Part shown: positions 15,400 to 22,014 of the stretch, piece by piece
How the letters are laid out: each line of letters begins with the position of its first letter
How positions within the stretch are numbered: position 1 is the first letter of the stretch
NCBI GenBank assembly: GCA_002448445.1
Contig: DJYC01000008.1
Location: forward strand, 1 to 46,480
From: Treponema sp. UBA6988
GTDB lineage: Bacteria > Spirochaetota > Spirochaetia > Treponematales > Treponemataceae
Reading direction: 5' to 3'
Length of the DNA: 46,480 nt
Position numbers and translations under genes: made by a program
The notes under the pieces: model-generated
What the model was told of the DNA's origin: nothing
The model's input: only the letters and a program-made list of their open reading frames with translations
The model's database searches: none

Positions 15400-15912
15400 T
15401 CAGCTTGCAGATTTAAGAAGGTCCTTGTTGATTTCTTCTGTGTCTGCCTCGCAGAAGAAGTCGTCCGCTATCTTGCGGCAGGCATCGACCTGAAGAAGCT
15501 GTTCGTCCGTAAGTTCCGTCATGGCAACTTTGTCCGGCTCTTCCTTGGTGCGTATGCAGTTGAGGAGGTTCATTTTCCTGAGGAGCCCAAGCGTTGTCTT
15601 CTTCACGCTGATTTTTGTAGTCTTCCTCCATCCGAATTTTCCGAAGGAAAGCTCGACCGTCTTGTTGTCCTTGAAAAGGTCCGCCTTGTTGTATTCCGCG
15701 AAGGCCGCGATTTTTGCGGACAGGTCCTGGATGCGGGAACGAAGCTTTTCCCCCTGCCCTGCGGCCTCTGTCTTGATTTCCGCAATCTTCTTGTTGGCCT
15801 CGTTGTCGATGGCCTCAAGTTCCTTCTCTGCAAGTCCGATGTCCCTGAGCGCGAGGTTCACATCCTCTATGCTCTCCAATTTCGCCATGCTGGGTTTGTA
15901 ACGTGTTCCCAT
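15400..15912 (-). CDS. gam: Host-nuclease inhibitor Gam
   Basis: 170 residues. The helical coiled-coil N-terminus (IEDVNLALRDIGLAEKELEA...EANKKIAEIKTEA) and the strand segment DNKTVELSFGKFGWRKTTKI are hallmarks of Mu Gam, a Ku-like dimer that binds linear double-stranded DNA ends and shields phage DNA from exonucleases. The ATG at 15912 has AAGGAG upstream; the longer frame to 15957 is not needed. Early-operon placement before the transposition genes agrees. Confidence 0.85.
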   Translation of the reverse strand: MGTRYKPSMAKLESIEDVNLALRDIGLAEKELEAIDNEANKKIAEIKTEAAGQGEKLRSRIQDLSAKIAAFAEYNKADLFKDNKTVELSFGKFGWRKTTKISVKKTTLGLLRKMNLLNCIRTKEEPDKVAMTELTDEQLLQVDACRKIADDFFCEADTEEINKDLLKSAS

Positions 15913-15943
15913 TTTTTTCTCCTTATGGTAATATGTTTTATGT

Positions 15944-16432
15944 CTAGGCGGCATCATTGCCGTCGGGACTTTCTTTGGCGGGGGAAACTGTGAGTGCGGT
16001 CACGTTCCCCCTTTTGTTTTTATCGCTTCCGTCTATGAGCCACACCGCGTCCGAAGGTGAAAGCCCCATGTCTTTGGCGAGCATGAAGAATCCCGCCGCC
16101 GCGAACTGCAGCCCCTCGTAGCTCATGGCAGCCACCGCATACGGTATGCGCTCCGCCGTGAGGTCCTCCTTGCTGCCGCTTTCCATGAAGGGCGGCTTCC
16201 GTCCGTTTTTCCAAAGTCCCATGCGTACCTCCTTCATCACGCTCCGGATGTTGACTTCCTCCACCGCCCTCCGGTAGGCGTTTTCCCAGAACGAGCGCAG
16301 GGGCGTTCCCTCCGGCAGACGGCAGAGCATCCGGGCGCAGCTTCTGACCACCGTCTCCGGGTTCCTGACATAAGGGGCTCCGTAGTCAGTGACTCTCAGA
16401 CACGGCTCCCCAATCCTTTTCTTTCCGAACAT
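15944..16432 (-). CDS. Phage early protein, unknown
   Basis: 162 residues beginning MFGKKRIGEP; AGGAGG eight bases upstream supports this start over the in-frame ATG at 16453. The middle has RSCARMLCRLPEGTPLRSFW and a hydrophobic alanine-rich stretch (YAVAAMSYEGLQFAAAGFFM). No motif I recognise. It overlaps the preceding gene by 47 bases, consistent with the tightly packed early operon. Confidence 0.55.
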   Translation of the reverse strand: MFGKKRIGEPCLRVTDYGAPYVRNPETVVRSCARMLCRLPEGTPLRSFWENAYRRAVEEVNIRSVMKEVRMGLWKNGRKPPFMESGSKEDLTAERIPYAVAAMSYEGLQFAAAGFFMLAKDMGLSPSDAVWLIDGSDKNKRGNVTALTVSPAKESPDGNDAA

Positions 16433-16757
16433 GTTTTTTTTCCTCCTGTTCAATGGCGAGGCAGAATGCCCCGCAGATTTCCTTCATCATCCTTGCCGCA
16501 GTTCCGCTTGTGGAAAGCAGCCTGCGGGCAAGGAGTTTTCCCGATCGGTAGATGCCCACGTTCTCGATGGGCACCGCGGCACTCGGCACCGCTCCGTATC
16601 CGGGGACATTGGCGACCAGCTCCCATTCCGGCCAGTTCTCCGATATGGTCCTCGCCATCGCCGTGAAGACCGCGATTTTCCTTGCCGTCTCGAAGTCCGG
16701 CTCTTCGCTGTCGGTCTGCAGGTGTTTTTCTGCTAAATAAGCTTTTTCAGGATTCAT
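16386..16757 (-). CDS. Phage early protein, unknown
   Basis: 123 residues. The body is mixed helix and strand (ETARKIAVFTAMARTISENW, GIYRSGKLLARRLLS) with a Lys/Glu-rich tail. The start at 16757 coincides with the stop of the upstream minus-strand frame in an ATGA overlap and lies head-to-head with the plus-strand accessory gene at 16798. No family recognised. Confidence 0.5.
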   Translation of the reverse strand: MNPEKAYLAEKHLQTDSEEPDFETARKIAVFTAMARTISENWPEWELVANVPGYGAVPSAAVPIENVGIYRSGKLLARRLLSTSGTAARMMKEICGAFCLAIEQEEKKHVRKEKDWGAVSESH

Positions 16758-16782
16758 TTTTTTTCAGTTTTCCTCTCTTTCG

Positions 16783-16791
16783 TGGTATAAT
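16783..16791 (+). promoter_or_regulatory. Extended -10 promoter of the inserted accessory gene
   Basis: TGGTATAAT, an extended -10 match, ends six bases before the ATG at 16798; no SD is present, so the mRNA is probably leaderless. The same GTGGTATAAT-N6/7-ATGAC arrangement precedes the RexA-like gene at 30272. Confidence 0.6.
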
Positions 16792-16797
16792 GTCTGC

Positions 16798-17208
16798 ATG
16801 ACTGACCGCCTACGGGACATATCACGACGATTCGTGCGCTATGCCGAAGAAATAGAATCGCTAATTTCAGACACAGCAATCTCCAAAGAAGAAGAAAACT
16901 TAGAGGTTTTGCACAGCCTTGTACTTGAGCTGCCGACCACAGCGACAAAACTTCTACAAGATTATCTCCAGAAGCAAGATCTATTTGTCGATAAGGCAAG
17001 GAAGAACCCTTATGCTGCCTTTTCGCTTGTTTTTCTTCTTCGCTTTTATTCGAACATTCTTCTGAATGCAAGCAACCTTTTTCCCTCTGGCAAGGATGAC
17101 GAGATTCTTTGTTCCCTTCTTGATGGCAACAAGAATGTTTATTATGGTATTTTAGATATACTGAATGCTCATACTTTGCCTTCTGACACTCCAAACAATC
17201 CGCAGTAG
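16798..17208 (+). CDS. Inserted accessory (moron) protein, unknown function
   Basis: 136 residues, largely helical: an N-terminal charged region (MTDRLRDISRRFVRYAEEIE), a middle coiled-coil-like part and a hydrophobic helix AAFSLVFLLRFYSNILL. It is transcribed against the early operon from its own extended -10 promoter and is more AT-rich than its neighbours, the typical signs of a moron expressed in the lysogen. Superinfection exclusion or a host-benefit role would fit that position, but nothing in the sequence shows which. It overlaps the damaged early gene on the other strand. Confidence 0.65.
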   Translation: MTDRLRDISRRFVRYAEEIESLISDTAISKEEENLEVLHSLVLELPTTATKLLQDYLQKQDLFVDKARKNPYAAFSLVFLLRFYSNILLNASNLFPSGKDDEILCSLLDGNKNVYYGILDILNAHTLPSDTPNNPQ

Positions 17209-17379
17209 GCCATAAACCCGATGACGGAAGATAGCAGTGTTCCCATGCGTACTTGATGCTGTGATGTTTAGGACATTTAAACAATGCATCTCTAAACCAA
17301 GCTGCCCTGTATTTTCGAAGACACGAATCTGAAGGAATGTCTTTCAGCTGTTCCTCGATGAATTCTCTGTCCTTCCTCT

Positions 17380-17694
17380 TCATGCCGCCGTCTCCCGCAG
17401 GTGCTGGACCATTTCGTTCCAGCTTGGATAGCCGAGCTTGGACGCTACCGCACGCTCTATGCGCTGGCTGTGGCTCTTGCCGGAAAGCACGTTGCAGACA
17501 GACACTGGTGTGCATCCGAGCTCAAGGGCTATGTCCGCACCAGACACTCCGACGCATTTAAGACGGTACTTGATGTAGAGTCCCTGTTGAGGGGTGATTT
17601 TCTTGGAAGCCCGTGCAAGAAGTTTAGCCTGCTTTTCTGCCATCTGCTGTTGGATAAATGTATGCAGGTCTTCCATTGGCACTTGGTTCTTCAT
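17380..17694 (-). CDS. Ner-like DNA-binding regulator, first gene of the early operon
   Basis: 104 residues. The C-terminal half holds a helix-turn-helix, GVSGADIALELGCTPVSVCN, followed by VLSGKSHSQRIERAVASKLG and YPSWNEMV, which has the Nlp/Ner pattern including the closing G-x-P/S-W segment. In Mu, Ner represses early and repressor transcription to steer toward lytic growth. AGGAGG lies just upstream. It is the first gene after the strong early promoter and diverges from the repressor gene, the same position as ner in Mu. Confidence 0.7.
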   Translation of the reverse strand: MKNQVPMEDLHTFIQQQMAEKQAKLLARASKKITPQQGLYIKYRLKCVGVSGADIALELGCTPVSVCNVLSGKSHSQRIERAVASKLGYPSWNEMVQHLRETAA

Positions 17695-17785
17695 TGTTAC
17701 CTCCTTTCTGTCGATAAATTGGTTAATTAACTATTTAATTTTCATTGTTTCCATGTGCACCATAGAAAACTAATTAGTTAATTTA

Positions 17786-17798
17786 TCACATTCTGTAA
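17786..17798. promoter_or_regulatory. Repressor operator candidate O3
   Basis: TCACATTCTGTAA matches the other two candidate operators (T-Y-ACA...TGTAA) and lies just past the -10 of the early promoter, where binding would block transcription. Confidence 0.5.
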
Positions 17799-17801
17799 TA
17801 A

Positions 17802-17829
17802 ATTATAGTTACAATTTGTAATTTGTCAA
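17802..17829 (-). promoter_or_regulatory. Early (lytic) promoter
   Basis: TTGACA (minus strand, 17824-17829), a 16-base spacer and a perfect TATAAT (17802-17807), reading into the Ner-like gene and the transposition operon. Confidence 0.8.
17809..17821. promoter_or_regulatory. Repressor operator candidate O1
   Basis: TTACAATTTGTAA, a perfect 13-bp palindrome sitting in the spacer of the early promoter. Confidence 0.65.
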
Positions 17830-17848
17830 GAGTTTTGTAATATATTTT

Positions 17849-17877
17849 TTGAAATAAATCACAAATTGTAATATTCT
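17849..17877 (+). promoter_or_regulatory. Repressor promoter
   Basis: TTGAAA (17849-17854), a 17-base spacer and TATTCT (17872-17877), reading into the repressor gene 15 bases further on. Confidence 0.6.
17859..17871. promoter_or_regulatory. Repressor operator candidate O2
   Basis: TCACAAATTGTAA, the inverted relative of O1 with one change, located in the spacer of the repressor promoter, so the repressor may also regulate itself. Confidence 0.6.
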
Positions 17878-17892
17878 TAAAGGAATATGAGA

Positions 17893-18579
17893 ATGGAAAT
17901 TTCAGAACAATTAAAAGCAATCAGAAAAGAAAAAGGTCTTACCCAACAGGAAATAGCATGTGAACTGGAAGTTTCAACTGCAACAATTGCGAGCGTGGAA
18001 AATGGTTCAAGAGATATGCCCAAAAATTTGATGAAAGCTCTTGTAAAAAAATTTTCCATCAATGCCAACTGGCTTCTAACCGGCGAGGGGGAGATGTTCC
18101 AGGGAGAGGACAAGGCGGAAACTGGCGTGGCGGAGGAAGCGGCGGCGAAAATCCCGCTCCTCAGGCAGCTGGTCTCGTGCGGTCCGGGGCAGGACTGGGA
18201 GAGCGGGGACAACATCCAGAGCTACATAGAGCCGCTGAGGTCAATCCCTGCCCTGACGGGGAAGAACGTCTACGCTTTCCAGGCGCGTGGCATATCAATG
18301 ATAGGGCTTGGAATCCAGGACGGCGACATCCTCTTCTTCGACGGTAGCCGGGACCAGGGCGCGAGGGACGGAATCTACGTGTTCGGTTTGGGCGGGGAGG
18401 CCTTCTGCAAGCTGCTCAGGTTCGAGCCGCTTGAGAACAAGGTGATGATATACTCCGTGCAGAAGCAGGACCTGAGGGAAGCTGAGCTCATCCGCACTGT
18501 GGACGCGGGCACGGACGACTTCCGCATCTTCGGCCGTGTGCTGGCGTGGCTGCATGAGAACACGGTGTTCAAGGCATAG
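17893..18579 (+). CDS. Phage repressor, XRE HTH plus S24 (LexA-like) domain
   Basis: 228 residues. The N-terminal HTH (KEKGLTQQEIACELEVSTAT, about 13-32, with ENGSR) binds DNA. A linker leads to an S24 peptidase-like domain with the Ser of GISM (S135), QDGDILFF, and Lys of FCKLL (K173), the expected Ser/Lys dyad; C97-G98 sits where LexA-type proteins are cut. It likely keeps the prophage silent and is removed by RecA-stimulated self-cleavage on DNA damage. The ATG at 17893 is preferred (AAGGA eight bases before); 17887 is possible. The S24 half is strikingly GC-rich beside an AT-rich HTH half, suggesting a domain fusion by recombination. Confidence 0.85.
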   Translation: MEISEQLKAIRKEKGLTQQEIACELEVSTATIASVENGSRDMPKNLMKALVKKFSINANWLLTGEGEMFQGEDKAETGVAEEAAAKIPLLRQLVSCGPGQDWESGDNIQSYIEPLRSIPALTGKNVYAFQARGISMIGLGIQDGDILFFDGSRDQGARDGIYVFGLGGEAFCKLLRFEPLENKVMIYSVQKQDLREAELIRTVDAGTDDFRIFGRVLAWLHENTVFKA

Positions 18580-18586
18580 GGGTGCC

Positions 18587-18747
18587 CCCCGCATGGGGTG
18601 CGGGGCTGTAGACGATTATAATAAAAAGTGATATATTTTATGTGCATTTTGTAAAATGTGTGATATAATGTAATGGAATTTTGCATGGAAACCAGGAGGT
18701 TTTAACCCTTAGATGATGCAGGAGCGTCAAAAAAGGAGGCAAATAGA
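18587..18747 (+). promoter_or_regulatory. Regulatory gap: hairpin, extended -10 promoter and palindrome upstream of the ImmA-cyclase pair
   Basis: CCCCGCA/TGCGGGG (18587-18605) forms a hairpin after the repressor gene without a U tract. TGATATAAT (18661-18669) is an extended -10 for the next operon, and the palindrome CATTTTGTAAAATG (18645-18658) overlaps its upstream part as a possible operator. AGGAGG at about 18734 serves the next ATG. Confidence 0.45.
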
Positions 18748-19257
18748 ATGACCGAACTGAAGTCTACTAATCTCAGTAGGAATCAGATTTATGAGTTAGC
18801 GGAAAAATTCGCCGAAAAAACATCTTATACTCCGGGTGTAACAGATATTGTTGATTATGTAGAAAACCAGTTGCATGGAAAAATCGAATACTCGGATAAT
18901 CCTAAGGATTCCGTCGGTGGCTCTATATCCGTTAACTCACGCGAGAATTTTACAATTTATTTGTCAAAGGCAACTTCTCACAAACGCGATGTATTTACCA
19001 TCGCACATGAATTAGGTCATTATTTTCTGCATTCAAGGCTTGGAGAAATTAAGATAAATGCCAACCGCTCTGATGATATTGATGAAGCTGAAAAAGAGGC
19101 AAATTCTTTTGCCGCAGCTTTTTTAATGCCGGAAAAAATGCTTCGTAAACTTTATGCAGAGAAAGATGGAAACCTCTCAGCTCTGGCAGATGCGTTTAAA
19201 GTTTCCTTAACGGCAATGAACTGGCGTTGTATAAATCTCGGGTTGAAAAAGGTTTAA
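18748..19257 (+). CDS. ImmA/IrrE-family metallopeptidase
   Basis: 169 residues. The zinc motif is intact: FTIAHELGHYFLH (H87, E88, H91), with the third-ligand region DEAEKEANSFAAAFLMP (E115 or E118) as in the family. ImmA-type enzymes cleave phage or ICE repressors and IrrE-type enzymes cleave stress regulators. Here it follows the prophage repressor and ends exactly where the cyclase-like gene starts (TAA then ATG), so the two form an operon. It has its own promoter and is more AT-rich than the repressor. The target could be the repressor or a protein linked to the cyclase partner; both are inferences. Confidence 0.85.
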   Translation: MTELKSTNLSRNQIYELAEKFAEKTSYTPGVTDIVDYVENQLHGKIEYSDNPKDSVGGSISVNSRENFTIYLSKATSHKRDVFTIAHELGHYFLHSRLGEIKINANRSDDIDEAEKEANSFAAAFLMPEKMLRKLYAEKDGNLSALADAFKVSLTAMNWRCINLGLKKV

Positions 19258-20169
19258 ATGAACGAACCTCAGCTGTATCTTTTTCTTAGTGTCGATGTCA
19301 TAGGATCGACTGCTTTAAAATATAACAAAGATTCTCCTATTGATGATTGGTATAGTGTTTTTACAGAGTTTTATGTTTCATTTCCTGATGAACTAAAAAC
19401 GCATCTGGAATCAGAATATGACTATCGTGGAAACTTACAATACTTGCCAGAGAAGTTTGTTATATGGAAACACGCAGGGGATGAAATTCTTTTCTATGTA
19501 GAAATAACACAGAAAGATGAAATTCCTTGTATTGTTTCTGCTTTCAAGAAAACGCTGGAAGATTGGTATATGCCTAGTGAAAAACTTGACGTAAAAGGTT
19601 GTATTTGGACTGGACAGGTTCCGTTCATAGATAGGAGAATTCAAACAGCAGAAGGTTCTAATTATGATTTTATTGGACCGTCTATAGATTGTGGTTTTCG
19701 TCTTGGGAAATTTGCTTCAAAAGATGAAATTGCAATTTCTGTGGAAATTGCATCTTTGCTTAATGGTACAAGTTGGCTTCAATCATCGTTGTTTTACTTG
19801 AAATCAGAAAATCTAAAAGGTGTTCTTGGTGCTAAGAAATATCCCATTTTTATTCTTAAGCTTGACAATGCAAAAACTGATGAATACGACTATTTGAATA
19901 CACCTTGCCGTCAGACTGACCTTGAAGAATATATTGCAAAATATTATAAAGAAATGAAAGATGCCTTTCCAGGAAAGGTCTCACGTATAGAAAAGGATAT
20001 TCCTCTTTATCTATCAGGAAAGAAAGAAATATGTGAGAAAATAACTATGACAAGGACAGCAGAAATACAAGCTGCACAGGAGATTGACTTTGACAAACAG
20101 GGTGATACAACAGCTTTTGAACAATTAGAATCTTTGGCATCGAAAAGCGGAGACAAAACTGTTTCATAG
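19258..20169 (+). CDS. Class III nucleotide cyclase-like protein
   Basis: 303 residues. Three hallmarks of class III (adenylate/guanylate) cyclase domains occur in order: a metal-binding opening YLFLSVDVIGSTAL (D13), a second acidic site KHAGDEILFYVEI (D75), and GPSIDCGFRLGKFA (140-153), which corresponds to the G..VN.A.RL segment with Asp in place of Asn and the catalytic Arg kept (R148). A helical, possibly regulatory tail follows. Related domains make signals in phage defence (for example Pycsar), though a known effector is not seen here; its partner is the ImmA/IrrE peptidase immediately upstream. Base preference unknown; degenerate positions leave activity unproven. Confidence 0.6.
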   Translation: MNEPQLYLFLSVDVIGSTALKYNKDSPIDDWYSVFTEFYVSFPDELKTHLESEYDYRGNLQYLPEKFVIWKHAGDEILFYVEITQKDEIPCIVSAFKKTLEDWYMPSEKLDVKGCIWTGQVPFIDRRIQTAEGSNYDFIGPSIDCGFRLGKFASKDEIAISVEIASLLNGTSWLQSSLFYLKSENLKGVLGAKKYPIFILKLDNAKTDEYDYLNTPCRQTDLEEYIAKYYKEMKDAFPGKVSRIEKDIPLYLSGKKEICEKITMTRTAEIQAAQEIDFDKQGDTTAFEQLESLASKSGDKTVS

Positions 20170-20206
20170 TCCTAGCGTCCATATTTTATATAGATAGATT
20201 TTTTCC

Positions 20207-20233
20207 CCCCAGCTTAGGCTGGGGATTTTTTTT
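20207..20233 (+). terminator. Rho-independent terminator
   Basis: CCCCAGC, loop TTAG, GCTGGGG, then A and T8. It closes the ImmA-cyclase operon and separates it from the late genes. Confidence 0.85.
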
Positions 20234-20268
20234 ATCTGCTATCCTAATCCAAGGAGGAGGATGGCAGG

Positions 20269-20913
20269 ATGCAGATCAACAATTCTAAAAACAAACCCTA
20301 CTACACTCAGAGGAACAACGAGATCAAGCCGGGGAGCGCGTGCAACGTAACGGCTATGATTATGGCTCTCTCGGCGGCTGGATGGCCAGTGGACAGACTC
20401 TCGGACTCGGCACACTCACAGCCGGAGGACGCGCTCATGTTCTTTCTCTGCAACGACAGGTCCGTCAGGGATGCGTGGCTCAAGGTGGATCCGTCCAGGC
20501 GGTATCCTCCGAACGAGTGGCATCCGGTGCTCGCGTATGACACTAATCTTTTTCTCAGGCACAAGGGGCTCCTCGGTGAGGAAGCTGATGCCGTGGAGTT
20601 CAGCGAGAGGCGGTCGCTGTCACAATTCATCAGAACCATTGATTTTGGTGGAGCTTGTGTTACGAGCGGTCTTTTTACCTTCAAAAACAAGAAAGTTGGC
20701 GGACATGTAGTTGCCGTGGTTGGCTACAAAACAGACGAGGACGGAAACATTATGTCTCTTTTGATTGATGACCCATGGGGTGATTACCGCACGTTTTATG
20801 AAAATACAAAGGGCAATGACATTGAGATGCCTCTTTCTGACTTCAAGAAGATAATCCGCCCGGCAGGCATGGACATTAAAATCGGACATACAATAATGAA
20901 ATTCAGGGGGTAA
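20269..20913 (+). CDS. C39-like cysteine peptidase, probable endolysin
   Basis: 214 residues. Papain-fold features: GSACNVTAMIMAL with C25, GGHVVAVVGY with H146, and IDDPWGDY with D167/D168, a Cys-His-Asp set typical of the C39-type fold. There is no signal peptide. It is the first gene of the rightward late block and precedes a two-helix membrane protein and spanin-like genes, so it is best read as the phage endolysin that cuts peptidoglycan cross-links. A virion-maturation role is the alternative. Strong AAGGAGGAGG upstream. Confidence 0.65.
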   Translation: MQINNSKNKPYYTQRNNEIKPGSACNVTAMIMALSAAGWPVDRLSDSAHSQPEDALMFFLCNDRSVRDAWLKVDPSRRYPPNEWHPVLAYDTNLFLRHKGLLGEEADAVEFSERRSLSQFIRTIDFGGACVTSGLFTFKNKKVGGHVVAVVGYKTDEDGNIMSLLIDDPWGDYRTFYENTKGNDIEMPLSDFKKIIRPAGMDIKIGHTIMKFRG

Positions 20914-20917
20914 ATGT

Positions 20918-21181
20918 ATGAAAGCAAAAACTGTTAGCTTACTGGCCATTGTGCTTGCAATAGTTTGGGTTGCGGTGCTGTTCCTTCTAAAAGGATTCGT
21001 GCCTATAGTGTTTTCCGGCAAGTCTTTTGGACTTGATGCAAAGGAAATAATCGTAAGCGGTGTGTTTTTTGTTGTCGCTTGTTCGCCAGTATATCGTTCA
21101 ATCTGGCTGGACAAGAAGCTGGGCATAAGCCAAGCCGATGTGCAAGCCATGGTTGAATCTGGAGGAGGAAAAAATGGCTGA
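20918..21181 (+). CDS. Two-helix membrane protein, holin candidate
   Basis: 87 residues with two hydrophobic helices (about 5-28, SLLAIVLAIVWVAVLFLL, and 44-58, IIVSGVFFVVACSPVY) and a short charged C-terminus. Size, topology and position right after the peptidase gene suit a class II holin that releases the endolysin. It overlaps the next gene by 8 bases. Confidence 0.6.
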   Translation: MKAKTVSLLAIVLAIVWVAVLFLLKGFVPIVFSGKSFGLDAKEIIVSGVFFVVACSPVYRSIWLDKKLGISQADVQAMVESGGGKNG

Positions 21182-21635
21182 TGCAAGAAAAAAGGAGTCG
21201 GGAACACATGAAAAGAAACATATTATTTGTGCTGCAATTGTCTTTCTTGTTCTGTTTGCCTGTGCATTTGCAGCCGGGGTATGGACAGGCTCTGCTTACA
21301 GAAAATCAGGTACAGGCTATACGGCAGGAACTGGATGGCATGAAGGAAGAGTTGAATCTGCTCAGAACGCAGTCGATTCTGTTGCAGGAGGACTCGCAGG
21401 AGTGGCAGAACAAGTGCAATATGCTAGGACAGAGGTTGACCAAGGCATCTCAGGAATTGGAGAGCTCGGCACACTCGGTAGTAGAATTGCAGGAACAGGT
21501 GGGGTCATTGAGGAATCAGCTGGACGGATTGAAGACAGAATTCAGCGAATTGAATCAATCCTATCTGAAGCAGAAAGAAAAGACATCGTTCTGGCGGGGT
21601 GCAGCAGTTATATCGACTCTGGTGGCGGTGATTGA
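21174..21635 (+). CDS. Membrane-anchored spanin-like protein (overlaps the next gene)
   Basis: 153 residues. The ATG at 21174 has GGAGGA six bases upstream. One N-terminal transmembrane helix (IICAAIVFLVLFACAFAAGV) is followed by a long periplasmic part of heptad-like repeats (GGLAGVAEQVQYARTEVDQG, GRIEDRIQRIESILSEAE). This is the layout of an inner-membrane (Rz-type) spanin. About 93% of it is encoded in the same DNA as the next gene in another frame. Confidence 0.55.
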   Translation: MADARKKESGTHEKKHIICAAIVFLVLFACAFAAGVWTGSAYRKSGTGYTAGTGWHEGRVESAQNAVDSVAGGLAGVAEQVQYARTEVDQGISGIGELGTLGSRIAGTGGVIEESAGRIEDRIQRIESILSEAERKDIVLAGCSSYIDSGGGD

Positions 21636-21663
21636 GGGAAGCATAATCTGGCTTTCCAGGTGA
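21208..21663 (+). CDS. Signal-peptide, coiled-coil, C-terminal TM protein (spanin-like, nested frame)
   Basis: 151 residues from an ATG with AGGAG upstream. It has an N-terminal signal-like segment (NILFVLQLSFLFCLPVHL...GQA), a clear coiled coil (QELDGMKEELNLLRTQSILL, LQEQVGSLRNQLDGLKTEF) and a C-terminal hydrophobic helix (GAAVISTLVAVIEGSIIWL). Exported N-terminus plus C-terminal helix resembles a unimolecular spanin, but the lipobox at Cys is poor. It shares over 400 bases with the preceding gene in a different frame, like the overlapping Rz/Rz1 pairs of other phages. Confidence 0.55.
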   Translation: MKRNILFVLQLSFLFCLPVHLQPGYGQALLTENQVQAIRQELDGMKEELNLLRTQSILLQEDSQEWQNKCNMLGQRLTKASQELESSAHSVVELQEQVGSLRNQLDGLKTEFSELNQSYLKQKEKTSFWRGAAVISTLVAVIEGSIIWLSR

Positions 21664-21670
21664 GGTAAAA

Positions 21671-22009
21671 ATGGAGACTTGGGGTCTGATTATTTCGGCA
21701 GTAAGTGGATGTGCAACAGTCCTTGGCTTTATCGGAATATTTGTAAAGTACGGAAAAGACCAAGGTGTATTGGACACAACGCTTAGGCAGCTTGTAGAGA
21801 AGACTGAAGACATACCGGATAAAAATGTCATTGCCGAGATGCGAAAGGACGTGGACAAGAATGCAAAAGACATCAATGCCCTTGGTACTAAGGTAAACCA
21901 AATGCAGCTTGAGAATTCAAAGATGATAACAGCCCTTTCATCTGACCTTGGCTGGATAAAGGCAAGCCTAACGGACATCAAGCAAGAAATCTCACGGAAA
22001 AAGGAGTAG
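21671..22009 (+). CDS. Small membrane protein with coiled coil
   Basis: 112 residues: an N-terminal hydrophobic helix (WGLIISAVSGCATVLGFIGIF) and a soluble helical tail (DVDKNAKDINALGTKVNQMQ). No family recognised with confidence. As the last gene of the lysis group it could be an XhlA-like accessory or antiholin. SD (GAGGT) is weak but well spaced. Confidence 0.5.
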   Translation: METWGLIISAVSGCATVLGFIGIFVKYGKDQGVLDTTLRQLVEKTEDIPDKNVIAEMRKDVDKNAKDINALGTKVNQMQLENSKMITALSSDLGWIKASLTDIKQEISRKKE

Positions 22010-22014
22010 CCGGA

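Larger units (their letters stand above)
16754..17383 (-). pseudogene. Phage early Cys/His protein whose 3' part is overwritten by an inserted gene
   Basis: The first ~70 residues look genuine: MKRKDREFIEEQLKDIPS, then C37PKHH, C50 and a C63LEC66 pair that could bind zinc. From about 17200 downward the frame runs antisense through the AT-rich plus-strand gene 16798-17208, and its composition turns implausible (many Cys/His/Arg, no family pattern). I read this as an early gene whose end was replaced when an accessory gene landed in it. The frame does remain open to 16754 and overlaps the next ATG, so a chimeric product cannot be excluded. Confidence 0.45.

Noticed and set aside
15310..15993. 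Plus-strand frame of 227 residues opposite Gam
   Set aside because: Gam is clearly recognisable on the other strand; this frame lacks an RBS.
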